64,000 nucleotides of DNA from contig DATKXF010000077.1 in NCBI GenBank assembly GCA_035529155.1, positions 1 through 64,000 of the forward strand. The letters run 5' to 3'. Numbering within the stretch: position 1 is the stretch's first letter; every line of letters starts with the position of its first letter. This document shows, piece by piece, positions 34,095 to 42,116 of this stretch. This stretch comes from JAAEEP01 sp035529155. Its GTDB lineage: Archaea; Thermoplasmatota; Thermoplasmata; Methanomassiliicoccales; JAAEEP01. The notes below the pieces were generated by a model that worked only from the letters and a program-made list of their open reading frames with translations, ran no database searches and was not told the origin of the DNA. Both the position numbers and the translations under genes were made by a program.

Positions 34095-34967
34095 TCATCT
34101 CTCCTTTTCTAGAACCCTGACGTGATCTCCCCTTACGGTAACGGGGATGGGTACCATGGCTTCGAACAGCTCGACGGTAATCTCTTCCTTGTTCTCGTCG
34201 ATCTGATGTACCCTTGCCTTCTCACCCTTGAACGGGCCCGCAACAAGCTCTACTACGTCGCCTTCCATGATGCCCGAAACCAATGGCTTGGGGGTCAGGA
34301 AGTGGTTGATCTCTTCGAAGGTCGTTTCGCCTTCGACCAGGCCTCTGGCCTTTCGGACACCCTTGACCGTTTCCTTGAGCTGATCGGTGTTCATGCCCTC
34401 GATGAGCACATAGCCTCTGAGATTCGTCGGGGAAAGAATGGAGAAGATTCCGCTCTTTCCCGTCTTTGCTTTACTGTAAACGCTGTCCGCCACATTCTTC
34501 TCGTGACCGATGGAAGTCTTGAGCGCGAGCACGGATTGCCTAGCCCTGGCGGAGAACGTGATTTTGCTTCTGTCCATAGGGTTTCCCTCGGGCCAGCTCT
34601 CGATGGTGACAGTCAAATAATCACCGAACGCCGCCCCTTTGGGAGCCTCAACATTGAGCTCCAGTTCCATAGGTCTCCCCTCGAGTCGGACCTCGATCTG
34701 GTCCTTGCTCACATCATCGGTCCAGATGTCACCCATGGCGTTGCTCAGGCTGACCGACCACTCAGCGGCGCCCTCGACCTCAGAAGTAACATCGACGCCA
34801 ATTGACAGGACCGCCTTCAATCGCTTCCCCTCCCGCTCCTGGAGTTGGAAGTTCCAACTCGCCTTGCCCGCGGCAGGGACCAGTTGTTGGGCGGCATCAC
34901 CCGTGAATCCCACCGAGCCGGTCATGTGGCTCTCTGGGAACGAGTTTTCCTTCTCATCATCGAACAT
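34095..34967 (-). CDS. spt5: Transcription elongation factor Spt5 (NusG-like) with extra N-terminal domain
   Basis: 290 residues, about twice the usual archaeal length. The NGN domain (residues about 147-235: VLALKTSIGHEKNVAD ... RGYVLIEG) and KOW domain (residues 240-285: DVVELVAGPFKGEKARV) are complete and should bind RpoA and Spt4. Residues 1-145 form an additional, beta-rich module without Cys. ATG 34967 is chosen because it clears the secE stop; the longer frame would overlap secE. Confidence 0.9.
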   Translation of the reverse strand: MFDDEKENSFPESHMTGSVGFTGDAAQQLVPAAGKASWNFQLQEREGKRLKAVLSIGVDVTSEVEGAAEWSVSLSNAMGDIWTDDVSKDQIEVRLEGRPMELELNVEAPKGAAFGDYLTVTIESWPEGNPMDRSKITFSARARQSVLALKTSIGHEKNVADSVYSKAKTGKSGIFSILSPTNLRGYVLIEGMNTDQLKETVKGVRKARGLVEGETTFEEINHFLTPKPLVSGIMEGDVVELVAGPFKGEKARVHQIDENKEEITVELFEAMVPIPVTVRGDHVRVLEKER

Positions 34968-34993
34968 ATGATCAATCCTCAGAGTGAGCAGTG

Positions 34994-35218
34994 TTAGCTG
35001 AACAACCCGGGAATTGAAGACCAAATCAGATAGATGAGGAACCCGAGTCCGCCTATCAATATCAGTCCCAGACCAGTGACCTCGATGACCCTGATGAACT
35101 CCTCGTTGGTGGGCTTGCGGGCCATCTTCAGTACCCTTCCGTACTTGCCCTTGCCCAGACGCCTAGTCCGATCCTCGATGTCCTTCTGGACTTCCCAGGA
35201 CTTATCCACGATGTCCAT
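34994..35218 (-). CDS. secE: Preprotein translocase subunit SecE (Sec61-gamma)
   Basis: 74 residues: amphipathic N-terminal helix (residues 5-35, basic) and one transmembrane helix at residues 48-68, as in archaeal SecE. It clamps SecY in the membrane. It sits in the conserved secE-spt5-rpl11 order. Confidence 0.92.
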   Translation of the reverse strand: MDIVDKSWEVQKDIEDRTRRLGKGKYGRVLKMARKPTNEEFIRVIEVTGLGLILIGGLGFLIYLIWSSIPGLFS

Positions 35219-35320
35219 GGTAACAGCTCTCTATAGGTTCAAAGCCAATTCTTTCCAATATTAAATACTTTGTCAGCTAGCATATATAGTTCTTCATCTC
35301 CGAAGCCTTCGCTAGCCTCT

Positions 35321-36421
35321 TCAACGGATGAAATCGACATCGACGTCTCCGGCGGTCCTCATTTCCCTTGGACCCAGTATGTACTTGGACTTGACCCCGG
35401 TGATAACTACCATCACCCTTACCTTGTCCTCCAAAGTGGGATCGACAGTGGCACCCCAGATGATCCTGGCGTTGGGGGCGATTCTGGATTGGATGACCTC
35501 AGCCACCCTCTCGGCCTCAGACACGGTCATGTCCGCTCCACCGATGACATTCACAAGTGCCCCGGAAGCGGTGCTGATGTCCACATCGATGAGCGGGGAG
35601 TTGATCGCCTCGTCTACCGCTTCATCTATGCGGTCCTCGTCCGAACCTTCTCCAAGACCGATCATCGCCACACCGCCTCCTCTCATGATCGTCCTGAGAT
35701 CGTTGAAGTCAAGGTTGACCAGTCCGGGCTTGGTAATGAGCTCTGTGATTCCCTTGATCCCTCGCATAAGGATCTCGTCGGCCACCTTGAAAGCAGCGTT
35801 CAGTGAGAGTCTTGGAACAAGCTCAATAAGTTTGTCGTTGGGTATGACGATCACGGTATCGGCGACATTCCTAAGTCGCTCCAGGCCCCATTCGGCGTTC
35901 TCCATCCTGATGGTGCCCTCTGCCTTAAAGGGGGATGTGCAGATCGCGACCGTGAGAGCACCAAGTTCCTTGGCCAGCTGCGCCACGAATGGTGCCGCTC
36001 CCGTTCCGGTGCCACCACCAAGACCTGCGGTGATGAAAACAATATCTGCACCGGTGAGCACCTTCCTGAGGTCCTCCTCTGCCTCCCTGGCGGCCTCCTC
36101 GCCGACCTGGGGAAGCGCTCCAGCGCCGAGCCCACGTGTGCTCCTCCTGCCCAGGAGTATCTTGTTGGGAGCCTTCACAATAAGGAGATGTTGCGCGTCG
36201 GTATTCGCCGCAAATAGATCCGCTCCAATTATTCCCGCCTCTACCAGGCGGTCGATGGTGTTTGACCCGCCGCCGCCACAGCCGATGATCTTGATGTTGG
36301 TCTTCAGGCTCGAGAGGATCCTCTCAAGCTCCTCATCGGCAGCGGAGTATTCCTTGTAGGGTGACATCTCCTCAGTCATCTCACCCATACGGGACAGTGT
36401 ATCACTGACCAAAGACTTCAT
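35321..36421 (-). CDS. ftsZ: Cell-division GTPase FtsZ (copy 1)
   Basis: 366 residues. Nucleotide-binding GCGGGGSNT, the tubulin signature GLGGGTGTGAAP, and the T7 synergy loop NLDFND are all intact, so it should polymerise and hydrolyse GTP. ATG 36421 follows AGGAGGT by seven bases. A CCTATTAAAG box lies near 36513. It is the close paralogue of the upstream ftsZ copy, with which it shares tracts of identical DNA. Confidence 0.95.
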   Translation of the reverse strand: MKSLVSDTLSRMGEMTEEMSPYKEYSAADEELERILSSLKTNIKIIGCGGGGSNTIDRLVEAGIIGADLFAANTDAQHLLIVKAPNKILLGRRSTRGLGAGALPQVGEEAAREAEEDLRKVLTGADIVFITAGLGGGTGTGAAPFVAQLAKELGALTVAICTSPFKAEGTIRMENAEWGLERLRNVADTVIVIPNDKLIELVPRLSLNAAFKVADEILMRGIKGITELITKPGLVNLDFNDLRTIMRGGGVAMIGLGEGSDEDRIDEAVDEAINSPLIDVDISTASGALVNVIGGADMTVSEAERVAEVIQSRIAPNARIIWGATVDPTLEDKVRVMVVITGVKSKYILGPREMRTAGDVDVDFIR

Positions 36422-37224
36422 TCTAAATACCTCCTGGGCCCCTATCTTTCCTCTAAAAACTGGACTCATAGCCCAGTTACAGAGGGCTTACGTGCATTGC
36501 CACTTTAATAGGTTTCGGTAACCCTATCTAAAGGTGGACTGGCTATACCATCTTAACGGGGATTAAGATGTTGAAGGTGAAAGGAAGGGGCAAGGTTCCG
36601 CTTGCCCCCATTAGATTGATTCGATACTATCGAACTAGGTCGACCTCTGCACCCTTCAGGTGAGTTGGTGCGGTGCTCCTCCCCATTATCTGCTGGCTCT
36701 GTACACCGGTCATGACTACCATCACCCTCATCTTATGTTCCAGCGCGGGGTCGATAGCGGCTCCCCAGATGATCCTGGCGTTGGGAGATACCCTCTGCTG
36801 TATCTCCTCGGCCACCTTTTCCGCCTCGGAGACGGTCATGTCAGGACCACCTAGCACGTTTACAAGAACTCCAGTCGCGGTACTGATGTCCACCTCCAGG
36901 AGCGGTGAATTTATGGCTTCCTCTATGGCCTCCATCGCCCTGTCCTCGGCGTGACCGTCGGCCTCTCCAAGGCCGATCATCGCGACGCCTCCTCCCTTCA
37001 TGATCGTCCTGAGATCGTTGAAGTCAAGGTTGACCAGTCCGGGCTTGGTAATTAGCTCTGTGATTCCTTTTATGGCGCGCATCAACAGCTCGTCAGCCAC
37101 CTTGAACGCGGCAGTGAGCGAGAGTCTTGGAACAAGCTCAATAAGTTTGTCGTTGGGTATGACGATCACGGTATCGGCGACATTCCTAAGTCGCTCCAGG
37201 CCCCATTCGGCGTTCTCCATCCTG
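35805..37224 (-). repeat. Identical 105-nt tract shared by the two ftsZ copies
   Basis: Bases 35805-35909 and 37120-37224 are identical over 105 nt, and 35683-35737 and 36998-37052 over 55 nt, both at a constant offset of 1315. Flanking parts of the genes differ at many third positions. Confidence 0.85.
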
Positions 37225-37745
37225 TAGCGTCCCTCTCCTTTGAATGGTGTTGTTGTAATGGCCACGGTTAGAGCACCCAACTCCTTTGCTATGCCGGCAA
37301 CTACCGATGCCCCACCAGTGCCAGTACCACCGCCCATTCCTGCGGTGATGAAAACGATATGCTTGTCATGCAGACTCTTCCTGAGGTCCTCCTCTGCCTC
37401 CCTGGCGGCCTCCTCGCCGATCTGTGGAAGCGCTCCGGCGCCTAGCCCGCGTGTGCTCCTCCTTCCAAGTAGTATCTTCTTTGGCACGTTGATTGCGAGC
37501 AGGTGCTGGGCATCGGTATTGGCTGCGATGACCTCTGCTCCGGCCACGCCTTCATCCCAGATCCTGGCGGCCGTGTTACTGCCACCGCCACCTACACCAA
37601 TGATGGCGATATTGGTCTTGAGCTTCTGCAGTACCTCGATGAGTTCTGCCTCGATTGAACTGTTCTGTGAGTATGGACCCTGCTGTTCCCCATGAATCTG
37701 ATTCCCGCCCTCTCTGGCCAGGGCTTCCTCAACCAGTGATTTCAT
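36627..37745 (-). CDS. ftsZ: Cell-division GTPase FtsZ (copy 2)
   Basis: 372 residues. GVGGGGSNT, GMGGGTGTGGAS and NLDFND are present. The N-terminal tail (residues 1-35) is Gln/Gly-rich and differs from copy 1. ATG 37745 follows GGTGA by five bases; CCATATAG at 37779-37786 is the likely TATA box. Lies upstream of copy 1 on the same strand with a 205-bp spacer. Confidence 0.95.
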   Translation of the reverse strand: MKSLVEEALAREGGNQIHGEQQGPYSQNSSIEAELIEVLQKLKTNIAIIGVGGGGSNTAARIWDEGVAGAEVIAANTDAQHLLAINVPKKILLGRRSTRGLGAGALPQIGEEAAREAEEDLRKSLHDKHIVFITAGMGGGTGTGGASVVAGIAKELGALTVAITTTPFKGEGRYRMENAEWGLERLRNVADTVIVIPNDKLIELVPRLSLTAAFKVADELLMRAIKGITELITKPGLVNLDFNDLRTIMKGGGVAMIGLGEADGHAEDRAMEAIEEAINSPLLEVDISTATGVLVNVLGGPDMTVSEAEKVAEEIQQRVSPNARIIWGAAIDPALEHKMRVMVVMTGVQSQQIMGRSTAPTHLKGAEVDLVR

Positions 37746-37913
37746 TCCCTTCACCTTTTTAAGATTAAAACGCGCGCTCTATATGGAGAGACGTGCATCC
37801 CATTCACTCTGTTGATTGAGGATTCCGATATTTATATTTTCGTTAAGCAATGGAGTTTCCGGCAATAGTCTGGGCAAAACTTCTTTCACGGATTAAAGAT
37901 ATGATGCAATGAC

Positions 37914-38198
37914 ATGAAGAAGAGGGCTGATGCAAGGTTCACGGGCAAGGTTCAGGGAGTCTACTTCCGAGACTTCACCTGCAGATACTCGAATGAGCTG
38001 GGAGTCAGGGGGTGGGTGATGAACTGTCCTGACGGGACCGTCAGGGCGGTCTTTGAGGGTGAGGAGTCGAACATACTCGAGGTCATCAGGCGCCTCAGAG
38101 AGGAGCATCCAATGGCTCGAGTGGATGGATTCGATCTCAAGTGGTCTGAGTTCATCGGCGATTTTCAGAAGTTTGAAACCAGGTATTTCGACCTATAG
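37914..38198 (+). CDS. acyP: Acylphosphatase
   Basis: 94 residues with the family signature GKVQGVYFRDF (catalytic Arg) and GWVMNCPDGTVRAVFEG (catalytic Asn). It hydrolyses acyl phosphates such as carbamoyl phosphate or 1,3-bisphosphoglycerate. ATTAAAGAT at about 37890 gives a near-leaderless start. The 3' end overlaps the TatD gene by six bases. Confidence 0.93.
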   Translation: MKKRADARFTGKVQGVYFRDFTCRYSNELGVRGWVMNCPDGTVRAVFEGEESNILEVIRRLREEHPMARVDGFDLKWSEFIGDFQKFETRYFDL

Positions 38199-39035
38199 TC
38201 CAAATTCCACGCCATATACCCTCTCGGGATTGTCCTTGTGAATTTTCCAAGCGTCTTCCTCAGACAGAACGCCGGATTCGATCAGCCCCTTCGTCCTCCT
38301 CGGAACGGTCTTGATGTCCATCACTGCTCCAGGTCTCTTGGGGTCATCGAGAAAGTCGGTCTCCATTAGGAACCGTGTGCCCTTCTCGAGTGCCTCATTA
38401 ATGGCTGGCCTGCTTGATAGGACCGAGGGGAAGAGCCCATGATTCTCTTCCTTCAGGACCAATGGTGGAGAGTAGTGCTTGACCACCCGATCTCTCTTCA
38501 ATCCCACAGAATCTGCCATGAGGGCGAACTCCAACATCTGTTCCGGTTCTGAGTGTTCGGTATGAAGCACAACGGCACAGTCCACCTCACGCGCCAGCTT
38601 CATCCCGTAGAGCATTATCTCATTTGAAGCGTCCAAGATCTCTTTCGAGACTGGGAAGTGAGGTCTGCCGATCTCTCCAAGTGCTAATGCTTTACCCTCC
38701 ATAACGAACTGTTGGGCGATTTCCATCCCCTTCATCATTATGCCCTTTGCCTTTTCCAGACCGTGTCGCTTGGAAAGGCTGAGAAGGAGAACTGGATATG
38801 GGCCGAGCGTGACATGCAATCTCACTTCGGTTTCCTGATTGCATCTCTCTGCGATGCCAGTTGTGATGAGGTAAGAATCCCGGAAGTCCTCGGCATTCCT
38901 TATGGGCACTTCACCGTAGGGGAGATGGGAAAGTATGGCATGGGTTCCACCCACGCGCTGAAAATCTTTGATTGCCTCTATGTTCCTTCCCTTGGGTTGC
39001 AGGTGGATGTGATTGTCCAGTATGGGAAATCTCAT
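38193..39035 (-). CDS. TatD-family metal-dependent hydrolase
   Basis: A 280-residue TIM-barrel amidohydrolase/nuclease. DNHIHLQ gives the first metal site (HxH), GEIGRPHF the bridging Glu, LHTEHS a further His, and ETDFLDDP the catalytic Asp. It belongs to the archaeal TatD-like group; nuclease activity is plausible but unproven. Two bases separate it from the tbp stop, so it shares the tbp transcript. Confidence 0.83.
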   Translation of the reverse strand: MRFPILDNHIHLQPKGRNIEAIKDFQRVGGTHAILSHLPYGEVPIRNAEDFRDSYLITTGIAERCNQETEVRLHVTLGPYPVLLLSLSKRHGLEKAKGIMMKGMEIAQQFVMEGKALALGEIGRPHFPVSKEILDASNEIMLYGMKLAREVDCAVVLHTEHSEPEQMLEFALMADSVGLKRDRVVKHYSPPLVLKEENHGLFPSVLSSRPAINEALEKGTRFLMETDFLDDPKRPGAVMDIKTVPRRTKGLIESGVLSEEDAWKIHKDNPERVYGVEFGL

Positions 39036-39037
39036 GC

Positions 39038-39586
39038 CTACCTGAGCAGACCGGCAGCCCTGAGCTCCTCGGTGATCTTGGCCACCGCGGCTTCAACATC
39101 CTGGGGCTTCCTGGCACCTGTGCACACAAGCTTTCCGGATCCGAAGAGTAGGACAACGACTTTGGGCACATCGATCCTGTATACGAGGCCCGGAAATTGC
39201 TCGGGCTCGTATTCTACCTTCTCCAAACCCAGTGAGATAGCAATGGCATTGAGATTGATCTCCTGCTCAAGGTCTGAGGATGCCACGATGTTCTGGACCT
39301 CAATAACCGGTTCGATGGTAAGCTTGACACCAGCATCCTTGACCTGCTTAGCCACCTTGCTGATAGCGACCTTGACGTCATCGAGGCTCTTTGCACCTGT
39401 ACAAACGACCTTTCCGCTCCTGAAGAGTAGTGTAGCTGTCTTTGGCTCTTTGAGCCGGTAAATGAGTCCAGGGAATTGCTCGGGCTCGTACTCGGCGCCG
39501 TCCAAGGCGAGGGCTATTGATTGGAGGTCAAGCTCCTCACCGAGGGATGTCGACGCCACGACGTTCTCGATCTTGATCTTGGCCAT
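39038..39586 (-). CDS. tbp: TATA-binding protein
   Basis: 182 residues of two direct repeats (ENVVASTSLGEELDL / QNIVASSDLEQEINL; each with YEPEQFPGL and a KVVCTGA/KLVCTGA strand), the saddle of archaeal TBP. GGTGACCTA precedes the ATG. Its promoter carries a perfect 18-bp palindrome between TATA box and start. Confidence 0.96.
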   Translation of the reverse strand: MAKIKIENVVASTSLGEELDLQSIALALDGAEYEPEQFPGLIYRLKEPKTATLLFRSGKVVCTGAKSLDDVKVAISKVAKQVKDAGVKLTIEPVIEVQNIVASSDLEQEINLNAIAISLGLEKVEYEPEQFPGLVYRIDVPKVVVLLFGSGKLVCTGARKPQDVEAAVAKITEELRAAGLLR

Positions 39587-39599
39587 TAGGTCACCGGGG

Positions 39600-39617
39600 C
39601 GGGTATTTAAATACCCG
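39600..39617 (-). promoter_or_regulatory. Perfect 18-bp palindrome in the tbp promoter
   Basis: CGGGTATTTAAATACCCG occupies the gap between the TATA box (GGTATATAAACG on the minus strand, 39616-39627) and the tbp ATG at 39586. Predicted transcription starts near 39596, at its edge. A bound factor would block RNA polymerase. The core TATTTAAATA is itself TATA-like. Confidence 0.6.
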
Positions 39618-39851
39618 TTTATATACCTTTTGTGTTATGGCAGCCGTGCCATAAGTAATAGATTAACATTCTTAAAATCAGTATTTAATCAAATATTCAC
39701 TTTTTTAAGGCATGGTTATTTGAATATACTTTTTTGGAAAGATGATTTCTCAGGCAATATTGGGAATTCTTCTTGAGGATCCCAAGTAGGGGATCAATTC
39801 AACTCTGTCGTGCCTCCTTTCGAAGGAAGGAACGGCCATACTTGCGAGAAG
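39618..39851. other. AT-rich intergenic region without a gene
   Basis: Besides the tbp TATA box at its left end, it holds a small hairpin GATCCC/GGGATC around 39779-39795 without a T-run and an A/T-rich stretch at 39655-39740. No credible open frame was found on either strand. Confidence 0.5.
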
Positions 39852-39859
39852 ATTATATA
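39852..39859 (+). promoter_or_regulatory. TATA box of the RHH-ftsZ3 operon
   Basis: ATTATATAC centred near 39855 predicts transcription from about 39881, exactly at the left arm of the inverted repeat 39882-39912. Confidence 0.5.
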
Positions 39860-39881
39860 CATATACTAACATAATGACAGA

Positions 39882-39912
39882 TGTCCGACGGTGTGTGTGA
39901 TAGCGTCGGACA
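39882..39912 (+). promoter_or_regulatory. 9-bp inverted repeat at the predicted transcription start of the RHH-ftsZ3 operon
   Basis: TGTCCGACG (39882-39890) and CGTCGGACA (39904-39912) are perfect inverted arms separated by 13 bases. It would form an RNA hairpin at the 5' end of the message or serve as a dimeric operator, for example for the ribbon-helix-helix protein encoded just downstream. Confidence 0.6.
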
Positions 39913-39934
39913 AACGCGCGCGAAGAGTTGTATC

Positions 39935-40246
39935 ATGACCGATACAGAGAGGATTACTGTTAGGGTTCCTTCAGACAAGCTACTAGCATTGCAGACTCTT
40001 GTGAAGACAGGAGCTTATCCTACAGTCTCTGATGCCATCAGATCGGCCATCGAGAGCTTCGTCGACAAGCACTTCACCCCCGACTATATCGAGAGGGTAA
40101 CGGTGGAGCTGCCCAAAGGTAACGTCGTGGAGCTGGAGGGGCTGGTCAAGGATGGCGATTCTATATCGATCGATGATGCAATAAGAAACGCGGTCAGAGA
40201 GTATATCCGCAAGCGGATAACCCGCGCCATGGAAGAGATGAAGTGA
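39935..40246 (+). CDS. Tandem ribbon-helix-helix regulator (CdrS-like)
   Basis: 103 residues made of two ribbon-helix-helix units: residues 5-46 (ERITVRVPSDKL, then TVSDAIRSAIESFV) and 50-95 (ERVTVELPKGNV, then SIDDAIRNAVREYI). A tandem arrangement would let one chain form the beta-ribbon that normally needs a dimer. ATG 39935 is preferred over an upstream frame running through the promoter hairpin. It is followed by an ftsZ-family gene, as haloarchaeal cdrS is by ftsZ2; orthology is inference. Confidence 0.82.
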   Translation: MTDTERITVRVPSDKLLALQTLVKTGAYPTVSDAIRSAIESFVDKHFTPDYIERVTVELPKGNVVELEGLVKDGDSISIDDAIRNAVREYIRKRITRAMEEMK

Positions 40247-40259
40247 CCCCCCGTTTGGG

Positions 40260-41312
40260 ATGCACGGGGTGATGGCATTGCAATGGGACCAATACGGTGA
40301 CGAATACCTAGAGGAAGAGCTTCACCCGTTAAAGATACTCGTCATAGGTTGCGGTGGAGGAGGATGCAACAGCATCAACCGCCTCAACCGGATCGGTATC
40401 GAAGGAGCTGAGACTATCGCCATCAATACCGACAAGAGACATCTCAGGACGATCAATGCCGATAAGAGGCTCCTAATAGGGATGGAGGTCACCCGAGGTC
40501 TGGGAGCGGGCGGCAATCCCGACATCGGGATGCACTGCGTTTTGAACGCAGGGGGAGCCTTGAATCAAGTCCTTCAGGGAGCAGATCTCACCTTCATAAC
40601 GGTGGGAATGGGCGGAGGCACCGGTACCGGCACCGCCCCGGTGGTAGCCGAGATGGCCAAGCGTCACGGGTCGCTGGTGATCTCGATAGCCACGACTCCT
40701 TTTGGCTTCGAGGGAAACAGAACCGATATAGCATCCAGGGGGCTGAGGCGTTTGGACACAAACTCCGATACGCTTCTGATTCTGGACAATAACCGTCTGT
40801 TGGAAATGGTCCCCAATCTACCCATGGAGCAAGCCCTGGGAGTAATGGACCTTCTTATCTCCGAGATCATAAGAGGCCTCATCGAGGCAATCACCGAGCC
40901 GTCCCTCATCAACCTGGACTTCGCTGACCTCTGCAGCGTTCTCAGCCAGGGCGGCATCTCCACCCTGCTATATGGTGAGAGCTCGGACCCGGAGGGCGTG
41001 GTGGTGGACGCTTTCAACAATCCTCTTCTGGACATCGACCTCAGCGGGGCCACTGGAGCCCTCATCCATATCACAGGCGGGAACAACCTGACCCTGAGAA
41101 GGGTCGAAAAGATCATCAAAGGAATCTCTCAGTACCTAGATCCAAGAGCCAATCTCATCTGTGGAACCAGGATTGACGAGGCATATGAGGGGCAGATAAG
41201 GGTAATGGCCGTGATCACGGGAATTGCAGATATTGCTGAGGATTCGGCCTATGAGGATGAGATTGAGGTCGATCAGGGGATCGAAGGCGCTTTGGTCCGA
41301 TATGATCCTTGA
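40260..41312 (+). CDS. ftsZ: Divergent FtsZ-family GTPase (third copy)
   Basis: 350 residues. GCGGGGCNS, the tubulin signature GMGGGTGTGTAP and the T7 loop NLDFAD are retained, so GTP binding and hydrolysis are likely. The rest is clearly more diverged than the two minus-strand copies, and residues after 310 form an acidic tail without the usual FtsZ C-terminal peptide. An alternative start is ATG 40272. Lies 13 bases after the RHH gene, so the pair is an operon. Confidence 0.88.
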   Translation: MHGVMALQWDQYGDEYLEEELHPLKILVIGCGGGGCNSINRLNRIGIEGAETIAINTDKRHLRTINADKRLLIGMEVTRGLGAGGNPDIGMHCVLNAGGALNQVLQGADLTFITVGMGGGTGTGTAPVVAEMAKRHGSLVISIATTPFGFEGNRTDIASRGLRRLDTNSDTLLILDNNRLLEMVPNLPMEQALGVMDLLISEIIRGLIEAITEPSLINLDFADLCSVLSQGGISTLLYGESSDPEGVVVDAFNNPLLDIDLSGATGALIHITGGNNLTLRRVEKIIKGISQYLDPRANLICGTRIDEAYEGQIRVMAVITGIADIAEDSAYEDEIEVDQGIEGALVRYDP

Positions 41313-41357
41313 GTTCCTGCAACGACGGTCGACAAGTGAAATCACGATCCGAGAAGA

Positions 41358-42071
41358 TCATCGATTTTCCTTTTCCTCTCTAATGAGGTCCGCCGCATCT
41401 GCAAGCACCCCCATGATCGTGTAGAACTCCCACTTTGTGGGCACCGCCCTCCCCATCAATCTCCTGAACATGACCTCCGTCTTCTCCCGCCGAAAATCAG
41501 GGTAGTCTATAGCGTCCAAAAGGTCCGCGAAGAACTCGAACAGCTTCTCCCTCTCGATATCTGAGGCCTCGGGCGGGGAGGGAACATCGCCCCCCAGCAG
41601 GCTCAGCTCGTAAAGGATGACCGCTACCGCATGGGAGAGGTTCAGAACGGGGTACGCCTCGGTCGTAGGGATGTGCACCAGGAGATCGCAGCGGAGCAGC
41701 TCCTCCTGGAAGAGGCCCAGGTCCTCTCTCCCGAAGAGCAGGGCCACCGTGCCCTCGTGACCCCCCATCTTGCTGGCGAACTCTCTTGCCGTGATCGGAA
41801 TCCGAATGAAATGCTTCTCTCCGGGAGACACTATCCCCGATGTGCCAACGGCCATCGATACCGAATCCAAAGCATCGTCCAGAGAACTCACCACCTTCGC
41901 ATCATCAAGTATGTAGTTGGCGTGTTTTGCCCTTTTACGAGCCTCGTCAGTTATCTCACAGGGGTCAACCAGCCAGAGATCCTTGAATCCGAAGTTGCCC
42001 ATGACCCTGGCGACCGCCCCCACGTTTCCATCGATCTTGGGGTTGACCAGGACCACCCTGAACCTTGGCAT
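41358..42071 (-). CDS. trmJ: SPOUT tRNA/rRNA methyltransferase, TrmJ-like
   Basis: 237 residues of the SpoU/TrmH class with a C-terminal extension as in TrmJ. Motif 1 NPKIDGNVGAVARVMGNFG (catalytic Arg), motif 2 VALLFGREDLGL, motif 3 YPVLNLSHAVAVILYEL, which together form the SAM-binding knot. Probably 2'-O-methylates tRNA position 32. Divergent from truA, another tRNA modification gene, across a 45-bp shared promoter region. Confidence 0.88.
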   Translation of the reverse strand: MPRFRVVLVNPKIDGNVGAVARVMGNFGFKDLWLVDPCEITDEARKRAKHANYILDDAKVVSSLDDALDSVSMAVGTSGIVSPGEKHFIRIPITAREFASKMGGHEGTVALLFGREDLGLFQEELLRCDLLVHIPTTEAYPVLNLSHAVAVILYELSLLGGDVPSPPEASDIEREKLFEFFADLLDAIDYPDFRREKTEVMFRRLMGRAVPTKWEFYTIMGVLADAADLIREEKENR

Positions 42072-42116
42072 ATTCTCCTCGGAAGTCTTATAGTGATTTC
42101 ATACTTTCTAAGGAGC

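Noticed and set aside
36491..40266. ATGCACG motif near all three ftsZ genes (36491-36497, 37792-37798, 40260-40266)
   Set aside because: A seven-base match at different distances from each start (about 70, 47 and 0 bases) is expected by chance often enough to be ignored without comparative support.
41631..42116. Long in-frame extension of truA upstream
   Set aside because: It runs antisense through trmJ and has no TruA similarity; ATG 42117 has a proper site and promoter.
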